Assembly: GCF_021728415.1 (NCBI RefSeq)
Contig: NZ_JAKKDV010000005.1
Coordinates: forward strand, 124,001-188,000
DNA: 64,000 nucleotides
From: Flaviramulus multivorans
GTDB taxonomy: Bacteria > Bacteroidota > Bacteroidia > Flavobacteriales > Flavobacteriaceae
Reading direction: 5' to 3'
The position numbers and the translations under genes were made by a program. This document shows positions 1 through 8,557 of the stretch, in pieces. Each line of letters begins with the position of its first letter. The first letter of the stretch is position 1. The notes beneath the pieces were generated by a model. It saw nothing but the letters and a program-made list of their open reading frames with translations. It was not told the DNA's origin and did no database searches.

Positions 1-714
1 GGCGCCAAATAAATGCATAGGACGTTTGCCAAAACGCGATAAAAACCAGATAGTAATTAAATCAAGGAAACCATGAATAAAGCGATTCATTCCAAATTTT
101 GTTTCGCCATATTTTCTGGCTTGATGTTGAACTATTTTTTCACTAATTTTTGTAAAACCAGCATTTTTTGAAAGCACTGGAATGTAGCGATGCATTTCAC
201 CATTAACATCTATGTTTTTTACAACATCTATATGGTAAGCTTTTAAGCCACAATTAAAATCATGAAGTTTAACTCCTGATGTTTTTCTTGCTGCCCAATT
301 AAAAAGTTTTGAAGGTAAATTTTTAGAAATAACAGAGTCGTAGCGTTTCTTTTTCCAACCCGATACTAAATCGAAGCCATCGTTTACTATCATACTGTAA
401 AGTTCAGGAATTTCGTCTGGGTTATCTTGTAAATCGGCATCCATGGTAATAACCACATCGCCTTGAGCTTTTTCAAAGCCAGCATGTAAGGCTTGTGATT
501 TACCAAAGTTTTTTAAAAACCGAATGCCTTTAACCGATTTGTTTTTTTCTGAAAGTTGAGCAATTGTTTTCCAAGAATCATCGGTACTGCCATCATCAAT
601 GAAAATGATTTCATATGAAAAATGATTGGATTGCATAACTTTTGCAATCCAATCATGTAATTCTGTTAAAGAGTCTTGTTCGTTGAGTAGTGGTATGACT
701 ACTGATATATTCAT
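1..714 (-). CDS. Family 2 glycosyltransferase (polyprenyl-phosphate sugar transferase type), 3' end cut by window
   Basis: The gene starts at 714 and runs off the left edge, so only the N-terminal 238 residues are visible. The reading is GT-A type: the N-terminus NISVVIPLLNEQDSL, a DDGS nucleotide-binding motif at residues 40-43 and a DAD metal/catalytic motif at 92-94 followed by LQDNP. This is the pattern of dolichol-/undecaprenyl-phosphate mannosyl or glucosyl transferases. A hydrophobic stretch begins near residue 214, and family members usually end with one or two membrane helices, here outside the window. Product specificity (Glc, Man, other) cannot be told. It sits 38 bases after DUF4199 on the same strand and is probably co-transcribed with it. 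Confidence 0.9.
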   Translation of the reverse strand, partial: MNISVVIPLLNEQDSLTELHDWIAKVMQSNHFSYEIIFIDDGSTDDSWKTIAQLSEKNKSVKGIRFLKNFGKSQALHAGFEKAQGDVVITMDADLQDNPDEIPELYSMIVNDGFDLVSGWKKKRYDSVISKNLPSKLFNWAARKTSGVKLHDFNCGLKAYHIDVVKNIDVNGEMHRYIPVLSKNAGFTKISEKIVQHQARKYGETKFGMNRFIHGFLDLITIWFLSRFGKRPMHLFGA

Positions 715-752
715 TTAAGTATTTTCAAATATTATTTTCAAAAATACTGAAT

Positions 753-1283
753 TTATGCTTCGTCTGGATTATTTTTTTTAACAACTAAAGCCACTATTAA
801 TCCTACGATACTATATCCTATAAGCTGAAAAGCTAAAGATTGCAAAACTTTACCGATTGAAAACATGTTTTCTTGGGCTTCTAATTTCTCTACAGCTTCA
901 GCAATAGCTTCTTCTGGTGCACCAAAATTTTGCATCATTTGCACTTGAGAATCCATAATTTTTTCTTTTAAAGTATTTGCTGCTTCAGGATCAACAAAGT
1001 TAAAAATGATGATACTTACAACAGTGCTTATCACTAAACCTAGCGCTACTGTTATAAAATAAGAGGTGAAGGCATTTTTAAAACTTATAAATCCACCTAA
1101 AAGTCCTTTAGACTTCATTGCAGAAATGATGCCCATTACAATTACAAGAATTAGCATGCCAATACCAAACCACCATTTAGTAAATAAATCAAGGTTAACA
1201 TAACCTAATACAGTTAATAAAGCTAGAGCCACACCTAAGTATAAACCCCAATTTGTAGCTAAAGATTTAATAGATTTTTCCAT
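753..1283 (-). CDS. DUF4199 domain membrane protein
   Basis: 176 residues with four predicted membrane helices: roughly residues 12-30, 36-55, 72-95 and 145-168. The loop between helices 3 and 4 is long, charged and helical (residues 98-140). This matches the DUF4199 family of Bacteroidetes, which has no assigned function. The family is often found beside a family 2 glycosyltransferase, as here, so a role in envelope glycolipid assembly is possible but is inference. A weak minus-strand -7 box (TATCTTTG, bases 1322-1329) lies about 40 bases before the start. Confidence 0.85.
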   Translation of the reverse strand: MEKSIKSLATNWGLYLGVALALLTVLGYVNLDLFTKWWFGIGMLILVIVMGIISAMKSKGLLGGFISFKNAFTSYFITVALGLVISTVVSIIIFNFVDPEAANTLKEKIMDSQVQMMQNFGAPEEAIAEAVEKLEAQENMFSIGKVLQSLAFQLIGYSIVGLIVALVVKKNNPDEA

Positions 1284-1374
1284 AATATTCCGTTTAATTT
1301 GTTAGTTGAATAGTTAGTAACCAAAGATACTAAAACGTTACAGAATACATAAAAATAAAAAATATTAAAAAGTA

Positions 1375-1404
1375 TTGTGAGTTTACAAAAATTACGTAAA
1401 TTTG
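1375..1404 (+). promoter_or_regulatory. Bacteroidetes-type promoter for rpmE
   Basis: TTG at 1375-1377, a 19-base spacer and TAAATTTG at 1397-1404 match the -33/-7 consensus of the Bacteroidetes primary sigma factor (TTTG, N19, TAnnTTTG). Transcription would start near 1411, about 30 bases before the L31 start codon. Confidence 0.65.
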
Positions 1405-1441
1405 CACTTCCAAAATTGAAAAGAATAAAAAGCATTTAGCG

Positions 1442-1693
1442 ATGAGAAAAGGTATACATCCAGAAAATTATAGAGTAGTAGCGTTTAAAGATATGTCTAA
1501 CGACGATGTGTTTTTAACAAAATCTACTGCCGATACTAATGAAACAATTGAAGTTGATGGTGTTGAGTATCCATTAGTGAAAATGGAGATTTCTAGAACA
1601 TCTCATCCTTACTATACTGGTAAATCTAAATTAGTAGATACTGCTGGTCGTATTGATAAATTCAAAAACAAATACGCGAAATTTAAAAAATAA
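1442..1693 (+). CDS. rpmE2: 50S ribosomal protein L31 type B
   Basis: 83 residues beginning [15 protein letters not shown], a clear L31 protein of the large ribosomal subunit. It contains no cysteine, so it belongs to the zinc-independent type B (C-minus) group, and the length fits type B. In many bacteria this form replaces the zinc form under zinc limitation. Here it has a strong housekeeping-type promoter and no visible Zur-like operator, so it may simply be the main L31; that is inference. A terminator follows 24 bases after the stop. Confidence 0.97.
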   Translation: MRKGIHPENYRVVAFKDMSNDDVFLTKSTADTNETIEVDGVEYPLVKMEISRTSHPYYTGKSKLVDTAGRIDKFKNKYAKFKK

Positions 1694-1717
1694 TTTCTGT
1701 GTTACGTTATACTTATT

Positions 1718-1744
1718 AAGCCTTTCAACCGAAAGGCTTTTTTA
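1718..1744 (+). terminator. Rho-independent terminator after rpmE2
   Basis: Perfect 9-base stem AAGCCTTTC / GAAAGGCTT around an AACC loop, followed by a T run. Confidence 0.9.
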
Positions 1745-1833
1745 TTTTATACAATTAAACTACTTTTGATAATGTTAATCAAGGCTAAATTTATGTATAA
1801 AACCCTATTTAGCTTATAACTTTCAGCTTACAA

Positions 1834-3009
1834 ATGAACTACATTCTTTTTGACGGTCCTTCTCGAAACAATTTGTTACCATTTACGTTTACCAGACCTG
1901 TTGCCGAAATACGTGTTGGGATATTAACCATTAGAGAAAAGTGGGAAACTTTTTTAGACACCACGACTACCACTATTACTGAAGATTATTTATCCGAAAA
2001 ATATCCGATGGTTGAAATGGACGAGAATGTGTTGATAAATGCTTCATACCTCCCAAATTTGGAGTTGGTTGAAATGATTAAAGATTTAAAAGAAAATCAA
2101 GCCATTTTTAAAGATGAAGATGTCATTGCATTTTTTACAAAAGAGGCTCAAGAAGACATTGATTTTAATACGTTTGAAGCTATTGAGTTTAGTGAAGCTA
2201 TTATAAAAATTGAAAACACTTGGGATATTTTCTCCAAAAATGGAGAGGCAATTCAAGAAGATTTCAATTTAATTACAAACAACCGAAAATCGCAACCCAT
2301 ACCATCTAGCAATAACATTATTGCAGCTGAAAACATCTTTATTGAGCCAGGAGCTAAATTAGAGTTTACAACACTAAATGCAACAAATGGACCTATTTAT
2401 ATAGGTAAAGATGCCGAAATTATGGAAGGTTCTATAATTCGTGGACCTTTAGCTTTATGTGAAGGTAGCATTGTGAAATTGGGAGGCAAAATTTACGGGC
2501 CCACAACTGTGGGACCGCACAGTAAAGTTGGAGGTGAAGTGAATAATTCGGTTCTTTTTGGATATTCAAATAAGGGGCACGATGGCTTTTTAGGAAATTC
2601 AGTGCTTGGAGAGTGGTGCAATTTAGGGGCCGATACTAATACCTCTAATTTAAAAAATAATTACGCTGAAGTAAGACTTTGGGATTATCAAACCGAAGCT
2701 TTTGCAAAAACAGGATTACAGTTTTGTGGGCTTATGATGGGTGACCACAGTAAATGTGGTATAAACACCATGTTTAATACTGGAACTGTTGTTGGTGTCA
2801 GTGCTAATATTTTTGGCAGCGGTTTTCCAAGGAATTTTGTCCCTAGTTTTAGTTGGGGAGGTAGTGGTGGATTTACGACCTATTTAACTAAAAAAGCTTT
2901 TGAAGTGGCTGAGGTTGTAATGAGTAGACGCCATGTTGAGTTTTCTGAGCAAGATAAAGCGATTCTTGAACACGTTTTTGAGGAAACAAAGAAATATAGG
3001 CGCAATTAA
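1834..3009 (+). CDS. GlmU-like sugar nucleotidyltransferase/acetyltransferase (alternative Bacteroidetes type)
   Basis: 391 residues. The N-terminal half (about 1-190) is a divergent nucleotidyltransferase-like domain with the signature LPFTFTRPVAEIRVGILTI at residues 16-34. The C-terminal half (about 190-390) is a left-handed beta-helix of hexapeptide repeats (for example GPIYIGKDAEIMEGSIIRGP). This matches the Bacteroidetes alternative GlmU family (TIGR03991), proposed to make UDP-GlcNAc from glucosamine-1-phosphate for peptidoglycan and surface sugars. The order nucleotidyltransferase then beta-helix is as in classical GlmU, but the first domain is shorter. No lesion is visible. The next gene begins 15 bases after the stop. 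Confidence 0.88.
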   Translation: MNYILFDGPSRNNLLPFTFTRPVAEIRVGILTIREKWETFLDTTTTTITEDYLSEKYPMVEMDENVLINASYLPNLELVEMIKDLKENQAIFKDEDVIAFFTKEAQEDIDFNTFEAIEFSEAIIKIENTWDIFSKNGEAIQEDFNLITNNRKSQPIPSSNNIIAAENIFIEPGAKLEFTTLNATNGPIYIGKDAEIMEGSIIRGPLALCEGSIVKLGGKIYGPTTVGPHSKVGGEVNNSVLFGYSNKGHDGFLGNSVLGEWCNLGADTNTSNLKNNYAEVRLWDYQTEAFAKTGLQFCGLMMGDHSKCGINTMFNTGTVVGVSANIFGSGFPRNFVPSFSWGGSGGFTTYLTKKAFEVAEVVMSRRHVEFSEQDKAILEHVFEETKKYRRN

Positions 3010-3024
3010 TTTTATACTTTATCA

Positions 3025-3360
3025 ATGCTAGGACTACTACTTATTTATTTTATTGGGAAGCGTTTTTACGACCTTTCGGTTGAATTCAATCAAAACAAAT
3101 GGCTATTTGCTATTTTAGGTGTTATAGTTTACTATGCCGCTGGATTCATATTTGGGATTATTGTTGCGATTTTAGATGTGTATGTTTTTGATTGGGGAAT
3201 TGATTGGGAAAATAGTTTTGGTGTTAATTTATTAGGATTGCCGGTTGGGTTATTAACTGTTTGGGGATTATATATACTGTTGCAAAATAAATGGAAAAAA
3301 TCAGTTGTGTTGATTAAAGATGAAATTAATGATATTGGCAGAAATATAGACGATAATTAA
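3025..3360 (+). CDS. Small hypothetical membrane protein
   Basis: 111 residues, not recognised. Three hydrophobic segments are visible at about residues 1-12, 27-52 and 68-88, with a charged C-terminal tail after KWKKS. It starts 15 bases after the GlmU-like gene, so the two are probably co-transcribed. It converges on the binding-protein gene and shares four bases (TTAA, 3357-3360) with its stop codon. Confidence 0.75.
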   Translation: MLGLLLIYFIGKRFYDLSVEFNQNKWLFAILGVIVYYAAGFIFGIIVAILDVYVFDWGIDWENSFGVNLLGLPVGLLTVWGLYILLQNKWKKSVVLIKDEINDIGRNIDDN

Positions 3361-4976
3361 TCTTTTTGAACATATCTTAAATCTAACATATTAATAGGGT
3401 TAATACCCAAACCCTTTATATTTTTTCTAGTAAATCTTATTACTTCGTCATAATACAACGGCACCATTATAGCGTGTTCCATAGCTATAGAATCTATAGT
3501 CGTATATATGTGCTTTCGTTCTTCAATATCTATAATCGTAAAAGCCTTATTGTACAAACTATCAACAGTGGCATTTTTAAAATGAAAATAATTGGAACCG
3601 TTTGGAGCAAAATTTTCACTATAAAATATGGATAAATAATTTTCGGCATCTAAGTAATCCGCAACCCAAGAACTTCTAAACATATCTACTTTGCCATTTG
3701 AACGCGCTGTTCTTAAAGTAGCTTCAGGCATAACATCTACATTAATTTTAAGGCCGATTTTTTCAAGTTCTCGTTGAATAAATTCGCAAAAACTTAGGTA
3801 ATTACTTGTAGTAGTTAATGTAATTTCAGGGTTTCTAATTCCAGTTTCATTTTTAAATTGCTCAATAAGTTTTTTTGCTTTTTCCGGTTGGTATGTAAAC
3901 CCAATAAGTTCATCAAATCCTTTTAACCCCATAGGTATAAAACCACCATTAGCAGGATTGCCAATACCATTCCGTAAATAAAGCATCATTTTTTTTCTAT
4001 CAAAACCATAATTAATCGCTTTTCTTATAAGTTTTGATTGAATTTCGGGTATTTTAGAGTCTAAATAAAAACCAAGATATTCAGAATTTAAATATGGACC
4101 GCGTATCATATCAATACTAGAATTGTAATTTTCTCGAAGGCGTCCATCACTTGTTAATAGTTCGTCTTTATAAGAAGCATCTAAACTATTTAAAAAGTCA
4201 ATATTGCCCTGAACAAACTGTAAAAATTCACTCTGTTTATCTGGTAAGAAAGTTATGGCAACAGCTTCTAAATAGGGTAGATGGTTTCCAGTTTCATCAG
4301 TTTCAAAATAATCATGATTTTTTCTAAAAACGAGTTTAATGTTTTCTTCCCATCTTTTAAATTTAAAGGGTCCAGTACCAATTGGATTCGACCTGAATTC
4401 CGAACCATAGTGCTCAACAATCTCTTTTGGTACAACTGAGCAATATTTCATGCTTAATAAACCAATAAACGCCGGAAATGGCTGTTTTAATTTAATTTGA
4501 AAAAGCGTATCATTAATGGCTCTGAAATCTTGTACTTTATTTAAAACCCAGCTTCCTGGAGCAGCAACCTTTTTGTCTCTTAATCGGTTTAAACTATATT
4601 CAAAATCTGAAGCATTAACAATTCTGGTAGAATCTTTTCCAAAAAGTTTATGTTTATGAAAATAGACGTCGTTCCGCAGTGAAAATGTATAAACTGTTGC
4701 ATCCTCAGAAATCGTCCAATCTTTAGCAATACAAGGTGTAATATTCAAATCGCTATCCATTTGTACCAGCCCATTAAACAACTGATTAGCAACCCAGGTA
4801 TCTTGTAAAGTTCTAGAAAAAGCGGGGTCTAAAGTGTTAATATTAGCATGTTCGTTATACCTAAAAACTAAATGATCTTTGCTTGAAGTAGAACTATCAT
4901 TGCAGGATAAAAAGAAAAATGCAACACAACTTATTGATAAATAGATTATTAATTGCTTTAAATTAGGTTTTATCAT
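3357..4976 (-). CDS. Peptide/nickel-type ABC transporter substrate-binding lipoprotein (SBP_bac_5)
   Basis: 539 residues, family 5 extracellular solute-binding protein. A lipoprotein signal is clear: hydrophobic helix then lipobox FLSC with Cys near residue 25. Typical family features follow, including LDPAFSRTLQDTWVANQLFNGL near the N-terminus, IGTGPFKFKRW and LRTARSNGKVDMFRSSW. The protein should bind oligopeptides or similar ligands at the membrane surface. No permease or ATPase genes lie beside it, so this is an orphan binding protein and its transporter partner is unknown. Confidence 0.9.
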   Translation of the reverse strand: MIKPNLKQLIIYLSISCVAFFFLSCNDSSTSSKDHLVFRYNEHANINTLDPAFSRTLQDTWVANQLFNGLVQMDSDLNITPCIAKDWTISEDATVYTFSLRNDVYFHKHKLFGKDSTRIVNASDFEYSLNRLRDKKVAAPGSWVLNKVQDFRAINDTLFQIKLKQPFPAFIGLLSMKYCSVVPKEIVEHYGSEFRSNPIGTGPFKFKRWEENIKLVFRKNHDYFETDETGNHLPYLEAVAITFLPDKQSEFLQFVQGNIDFLNSLDASYKDELLTSDGRLRENYNSSIDMIRGPYLNSEYLGFYLDSKIPEIQSKLIRKAINYGFDRKKMMLYLRNGIGNPANGGFIPMGLKGFDELIGFTYQPEKAKKLIEQFKNETGIRNPEITLTTTSNYLSFCEFIQRELEKIGLKINVDVMPEATLRTARSNGKVDMFRSSWVADYLDAENYLSIFYSENFAPNGSNYFHFKNATVDSLYNKAFTIIDIEERKHIYTTIDSIAMEHAIMVPLYYDEVIRFTRKNIKGLGINPINMLDLRYVQKD

Positions 4977-5064
4977 ATAATTTAATAGTTGTAAATTTGC
5001 AGTCTTTTAACGGTAAAGATAAATTTTAAAAAATCTTGAAACAAGTTCAGGGTGATAAATTATA

Positions 5065-6387
5065 ATGAAGAAGAACGTCGCATTTTATACGTTGGGTTGT
5101 AAGCTAAATTTTTCAGAAACCTCTACCATTGCCAGAAGTTTTAAGGATGAAGGCTTTAACAGAGTAGATTTTTCGGAAAAGGCGGATATCTATGTAATTA
5201 ATACCTGTTCGGTTACCGAAAATGCAGACAAACGATTTAAAACCATTGTTAGGCAAGCTCAGAAAGCAAATTCAGAAGCATTTATAGCTGCAATAGGATG
5301 TTATGCCCAATTAAAACCGCAAGAATTGGCGGATGTAAATGGTGTAGACTTAGTTTTGGGAGCTACAGAGAAATTTAAAATTACCGATTATCTAAACAAC
5401 CTTTCAAAAAATGATTTTGGTGAAGTACATTCTTGTGAAATTGAAGAAGCCGATTTTTATGTAGGGTCTTATTCCATTGGTGACAGAACCCGTGCTTTTT
5501 TAAAAGTACAAGATGGGTGCGGTTACAAATGTACTTACTGTACCATTCCTTTGGCACGAGGTATTTCGCGTAGTGATACTATGGACAATGTTTTGAAGAA
5601 TGCTCGAGAAATTTCTGCTCAAAACATTAAAGAAATTGTATTAACAGGAGTTAATATTGGGGATTATGGAAAAGGTGAGTTTGGTAACAAAAAACATGAA
5701 CATACGTTTTTAGATTTAGTAACAGAGTTGGATAAAGTTGAGGGTATTGAACGCCTTCGTATTTCCTCTATCGAACCAAATTTGTTAAAAAACGAAACTA
5801 TTGATTTAGTATCGAAATCTAGAGCCTTCGTACCTCACTTTCATATCCCATTACAATCTGGGAGTAACGATATTCTTAAAAAAATGAAGCGACGTTACAT
5901 GCGTGAATTATATGTAGACAGAGTTTCAAGAATTAAGGAAGTAATGCCTCATGCTTGTATAGGTGTTGATGTTATAGTTGGTTTTCCAGGTGAAACTGAT
6001 GACCATTTTTTAGAGACTTATAATTTTTTAAATGAACTTGACATTTCATACTTACATGTGTTTACATATTCTGAGCGAGATAATACAGAGGCTGCAGAAA
6101 TGGATGGGGTTGTGCCACGGAATGTTCGAAACAAACGCAGTAAGATGTTACGAGGATTATCAGTTAAAAAACGTCGGGCATTTTATGAAAGTCAAATAGG
6201 AACAAATAGAACTGTGCTATTTGAAAGCGAAAATAAAGAAGGTTATATACATGGTTTTACAGAAAACTATGTGAAAGTAAAAGCACCTTGGGATCCGGAG
6301 TTAATAAATACATTGCATGAAGTTGAGCTTACTAAAATTGATGATGATGGTTTGGTGCGGTTTGAATTCCTTAAAATATTAGTTTAA
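5065..6387 (+). CDS. mtaB: tRNA t6A37 methylthiotransferase MtaB
   Basis: 440 residues, a radical-SAM methylthiotransferase that converts t6A37 to ms2t6A37 in tRNA. The N-terminal UPF0004 domain has three cluster cysteines (LGCKLN, INTCSVTE, IGCYAQ). The radical-SAM motif CGYKCTYC (CxxxCxxC) lies near residue 151, and a TRAM-like tail follows from about 370. N-terminus and length fit MtaB rather than MiaB or RimO. A -7-like TAAATTTG box lies at 4992-4999, but its -33 partner is poor. A strong terminator follows. Confidence 0.95.
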   Translation: MKKNVAFYTLGCKLNFSETSTIARSFKDEGFNRVDFSEKADIYVINTCSVTENADKRFKTIVRQAQKANSEAFIAAIGCYAQLKPQELADVNGVDLVLGATEKFKITDYLNNLSKNDFGEVHSCEIEEADFYVGSYSIGDRTRAFLKVQDGCGYKCTYCTIPLARGISRSDTMDNVLKNAREISAQNIKEIVLTGVNIGDYGKGEFGNKKHEHTFLDLVTELDKVEGIERLRISSIEPNLLKNETIDLVSKSRAFVPHFHIPLQSGSNDILKKMKRRYMRELYVDRVSRIKEVMPHACIGVDVIVGFPGETDDHFLETYNFLNELDISYLHVFTYSERDNTEAAEMDGVVPRNVRNKRSKMLRGLSVKKRRAFYESQIGTNRTVLFESENKEGYIHGFTENYVKVKAPWDPELINTLHEVELTKIDDDGLVRFEFLKILV

Positions 6388-6390
6388 TAA

Positions 6391-6420
6391 AAAAACCGAA
6401 ACTTCAAGTTTCGGTTTTTT
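6391..6420 (+). terminator. Rho-independent terminator after mtaB
   Basis: Stem ACCGAAACT / AGTTTCGGT with a 3-base loop, flanked by A and T runs. It can work in both directions, so it may also stop transcripts of the convergent gene at 6444. Confidence 0.9.
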
Positions 6421-6443
6421 TTATTACTCTCTAATTGAGTTTG

Positions 6444-6740
6444 TTATATTCTTACTCCAACAGGAAGCATACGTTTGTATTTTCGGTTACATCTAACAAA
6501 TTTAGCTATTTCAGGACTAGTAGGAACAATGCTTAAGTTTCTTTCATTTATTTGTTCAAAAACAGCACTCAAAAACTCTTTTTTAAAATCCTCTCCTTTA
6601 ATTTCTTCTGGAATTATAAGCTTAGTTAAAAAAATCTTCCTCTCTTGCAGTGAATATTCAATTTTGGCTAAATGGTTATCGATTTTTAGTTCAAATTGTC
6701 GTAAAAAATCGTTGTCAATAAGTTCAGCTGCATCAACCAT
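6444..6740 (-). CDS. Small GNAT-like (NATD1/COG2388 type) acetyltransferase
   Basis: 98 residues. The pattern resembles the short GNAT proteins of the NATD1/YjdJ type: an N-terminal beta meander (FELKIDNHLAKIEYSLQERK), then IPEEIKGEDF, where family members usually have a pyrophosphate-binding glycine loop, and a C-terminal LSIVPTSPEIAKFVRCNRKY matching the family's VVPxCPxVAxYIRxHPxY motif. The glycine loop is poorly kept, so activity is uncertain. A plus-strand ORF of similar length on the opposite strand (6475-6747) was judged a shadow. Spaced -7-like boxes for both directions lie at 6795-6815. Confidence 0.7.
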   Translation of the reverse strand: MVDAAELIDNDFLRQFELKIDNHLAKIEYSLQERKIFLTKLIIPEEIKGEDFKKEFLSAVFEQINERNLSIVPTSPEIAKFVRCNRKYKRMLPVGVRI

Positions 6741-6921
6741 AGTATAAATTGTTTAAATTATTCGGAATGACAAAAAATAGTGAAGACTATTTTATAAGTT
6801 TGCGGTGCAAAAGTACGAAAAAAAACGTTACCAATTGTCAAATATTAAGTTAATCTCTTCAAAAATAACCTTTTATAAATTATTTTTTCGATTGATTAAA
6901 CTAAAAGTCATTTTATAGATA

Positions 6922-7587
6922 ATGCACAATGATATAATACATGTTTATTTAATGCCAGGAATGGCGGCAAGTTCGAAAATATTTGAGCATATTAAGCTAC
7001 CTGAAGATCAATTTAAAATTCATTTATTGGAATGGATTATTCCTCTTGATCATGAATCAGTTAGTGACTATGCATTGCGTATATCTAAGCATATTGAGCA
7101 TGAAGACATTGTTTTAATTGGTGTATCCTTCGGAGGAGTGTTGGTACAAGAGATTAGTAAACACATATCGGTTAAAAAATTAATCATTATTTCTAGCGTA
7201 AAATCTGTAAATGAACTCCCGAGACGAATGACGCTGGCAAAAGCAACCAAAGCATATAGACTTATACCAACCAAACTGGCAAGTAATATTGATATTTTTG
7301 CAAAATATGCTTTCGGTGAGAATGTAACAAAGCGTTTAGAGTTGTATAAAACCTATTTATCAGTTAACAATCCTAAGTATTTAAATTGGGCTATTAAAAA
7401 TATGGTTTGCTGGAATCAAAAGGTCTGCAACCCTGATATTGTTCATATTCATGGGGATAATGATCCTGTTTTCCCAATAAAATACATTCAGAATTGTATA
7501 ACGGTGAAAGGAGGAACCCATATTATGATTATAAATAAGTATAAGTGGTTTAATGAAAATTTACCAAAAATTATTTTAGACAAGTAA
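6922..7587 (+). CDS. Alpha/beta hydrolase
   Basis: 221 residues without signal peptide. Catalytic triad candidates are visible: nucleophile elbow GVSFGG (Ser near residue 73), acid in HGDNDPVFP near 187 and His in GGTHIMI near 202. The N-terminus YLMPGMAASSKIF supplies the oxyanion region. The substrate cannot be told. It precedes the lytic transglycosylase by 37 bases and may share its transcript. Confidence 0.88.
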   Translation: MHNDIIHVYLMPGMAASSKIFEHIKLPEDQFKIHLLEWIIPLDHESVSDYALRISKHIEHEDIVLIGVSFGGVLVQEISKHISVKKLIIISSVKSVNELPRRMTLAKATKAYRLIPTKLASNIDIFAKYAFGENVTKRLELYKTYLSVNNPKYLNWAIKNMVCWNQKVCNPDIVHIHGDNDPVFPIKYIQNCITVKGGTHIMIINKYKWFNENLPKIILDK

Positions 7588-7624
7588 CCAAATAATAATT
7601 ATCTTTATAAAAACTTTTTAAAAG

Positions 7625-8545
7625 ATGAAGACAGTACAAAAAGTATTGGCGTTTGTAGGATTATTAAGTTTATGCACCATATTTATATTTGCCCTACAAG
7701 ATGCCCCAACCGATGAAAATTTTGAAACAAAACTTATAAACGATTACAACGTTTATGCGTTACAAGTGCCAGAAAATTTAGACTTTGCAGGCGAGCCTGT
7801 TCCTCTTAAAAATCCAGATATTTTGGAACGAATGGATAGAGAATTGCTAGTGAATACTTATTGGCAATCTAATGGATTGTTAATGTTTAAACGCGCAAAG
7901 AAATATTTTCCAGTAATTGAACCTATTTTAGCAAAACATGGTATTCCTGACGATTTTAAATATTTAGCAGTTATTGAAAGCGGGCTTACAAATGCGGTTT
8001 CTCCGGCTGGAGCACGTGGCGTTTGGCAAATTATGCCAGCAACAGGAAGAGAAAATGGCTTAGAAGTTAATGATAATGTTGATGAAAGATATCATTTAGA
8101 AAAAGCAACAGAAGTAGCTTGTAAATACCTTATAAAATCTAAGGAGGACTTAGGATCTTGGACACTAGCTGCTGCAGCTTACAACGCTGGGAATGCAGGA
8201 ATCTCTAGAAGATTAGAAGAACAAAATGTTTCAGGTTATTATGATTTATTGCTAGGTGAAGAAACAGGGCGTTATTTATTTAGAATTGTTGCTTTAAAAG
8301 AAATTTTATCAAACCCAGCTAAATACGGTTTTAATTTTAGAGAAAAAGATTTATACACAAATGTTCCTACTTATAAAGTAGATGTTGATACGGCAGTAAC
8401 AGATTTCACCAAATTTGCCCAAAATTTTAATATAAATTATAAAATATTAAAACTTCATAACCCTTGGTTGCGTGAGCCACATTTGAATAATAGATCTAGA
8501 AAATTATATCAAATAGAAATCCCTAAAAATGGCTACTATCAATAA
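7625..8545 (+). CDS. Membrane-anchored lytic transglycosylase (SLT family, MltD-like)
   Basis: 306 residues that cleave peptidoglycan glycan strands in the periplasm. An N-terminal signal or anchor helix spans residues 6-24. The SLT domain spans about 95-235, with the catalytic Glu at residue 118 in AVIESGL, then SPAGARGVWQIMPATG and AAAAYNAGNAG. The roughly 65 residues at the end have no clear LysM repeat, unlike classical MltD. It is followed 12 bases later by cardiolipin synthase, suggesting an envelope-maintenance operon. Confidence 0.92.
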   Translation: MKTVQKVLAFVGLLSLCTIFIFALQDAPTDENFETKLINDYNVYALQVPENLDFAGEPVPLKNPDILERMDRELLVNTYWQSNGLLMFKRAKKYFPVIEPILAKHGIPDDFKYLAVIESGLTNAVSPAGARGVWQIMPATGRENGLEVNDNVDERYHLEKATEVACKYLIKSKEDLGSWTLAAAAYNAGNAGISRRLEEQNVSGYYDLLLGEETGRYLFRIVALKEILSNPAKYGFNFREKDLYTNVPTYKVDVDTAVTDFTKFAQNFNINYKILKLHNPWLREPHLNNRSRKLYQIEIPKNGYYQ

Positions 8546-8557
8546 TAATTTATTGAT

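Noticed and set aside
6475-6747. 90-codon plus-strand frame opposite the small GNAT-like gene
   Set aside because: The minus-strand protein has recognisable family motifs; the plus-strand one is Ser/Leu/Ile-rich shadow sequence.
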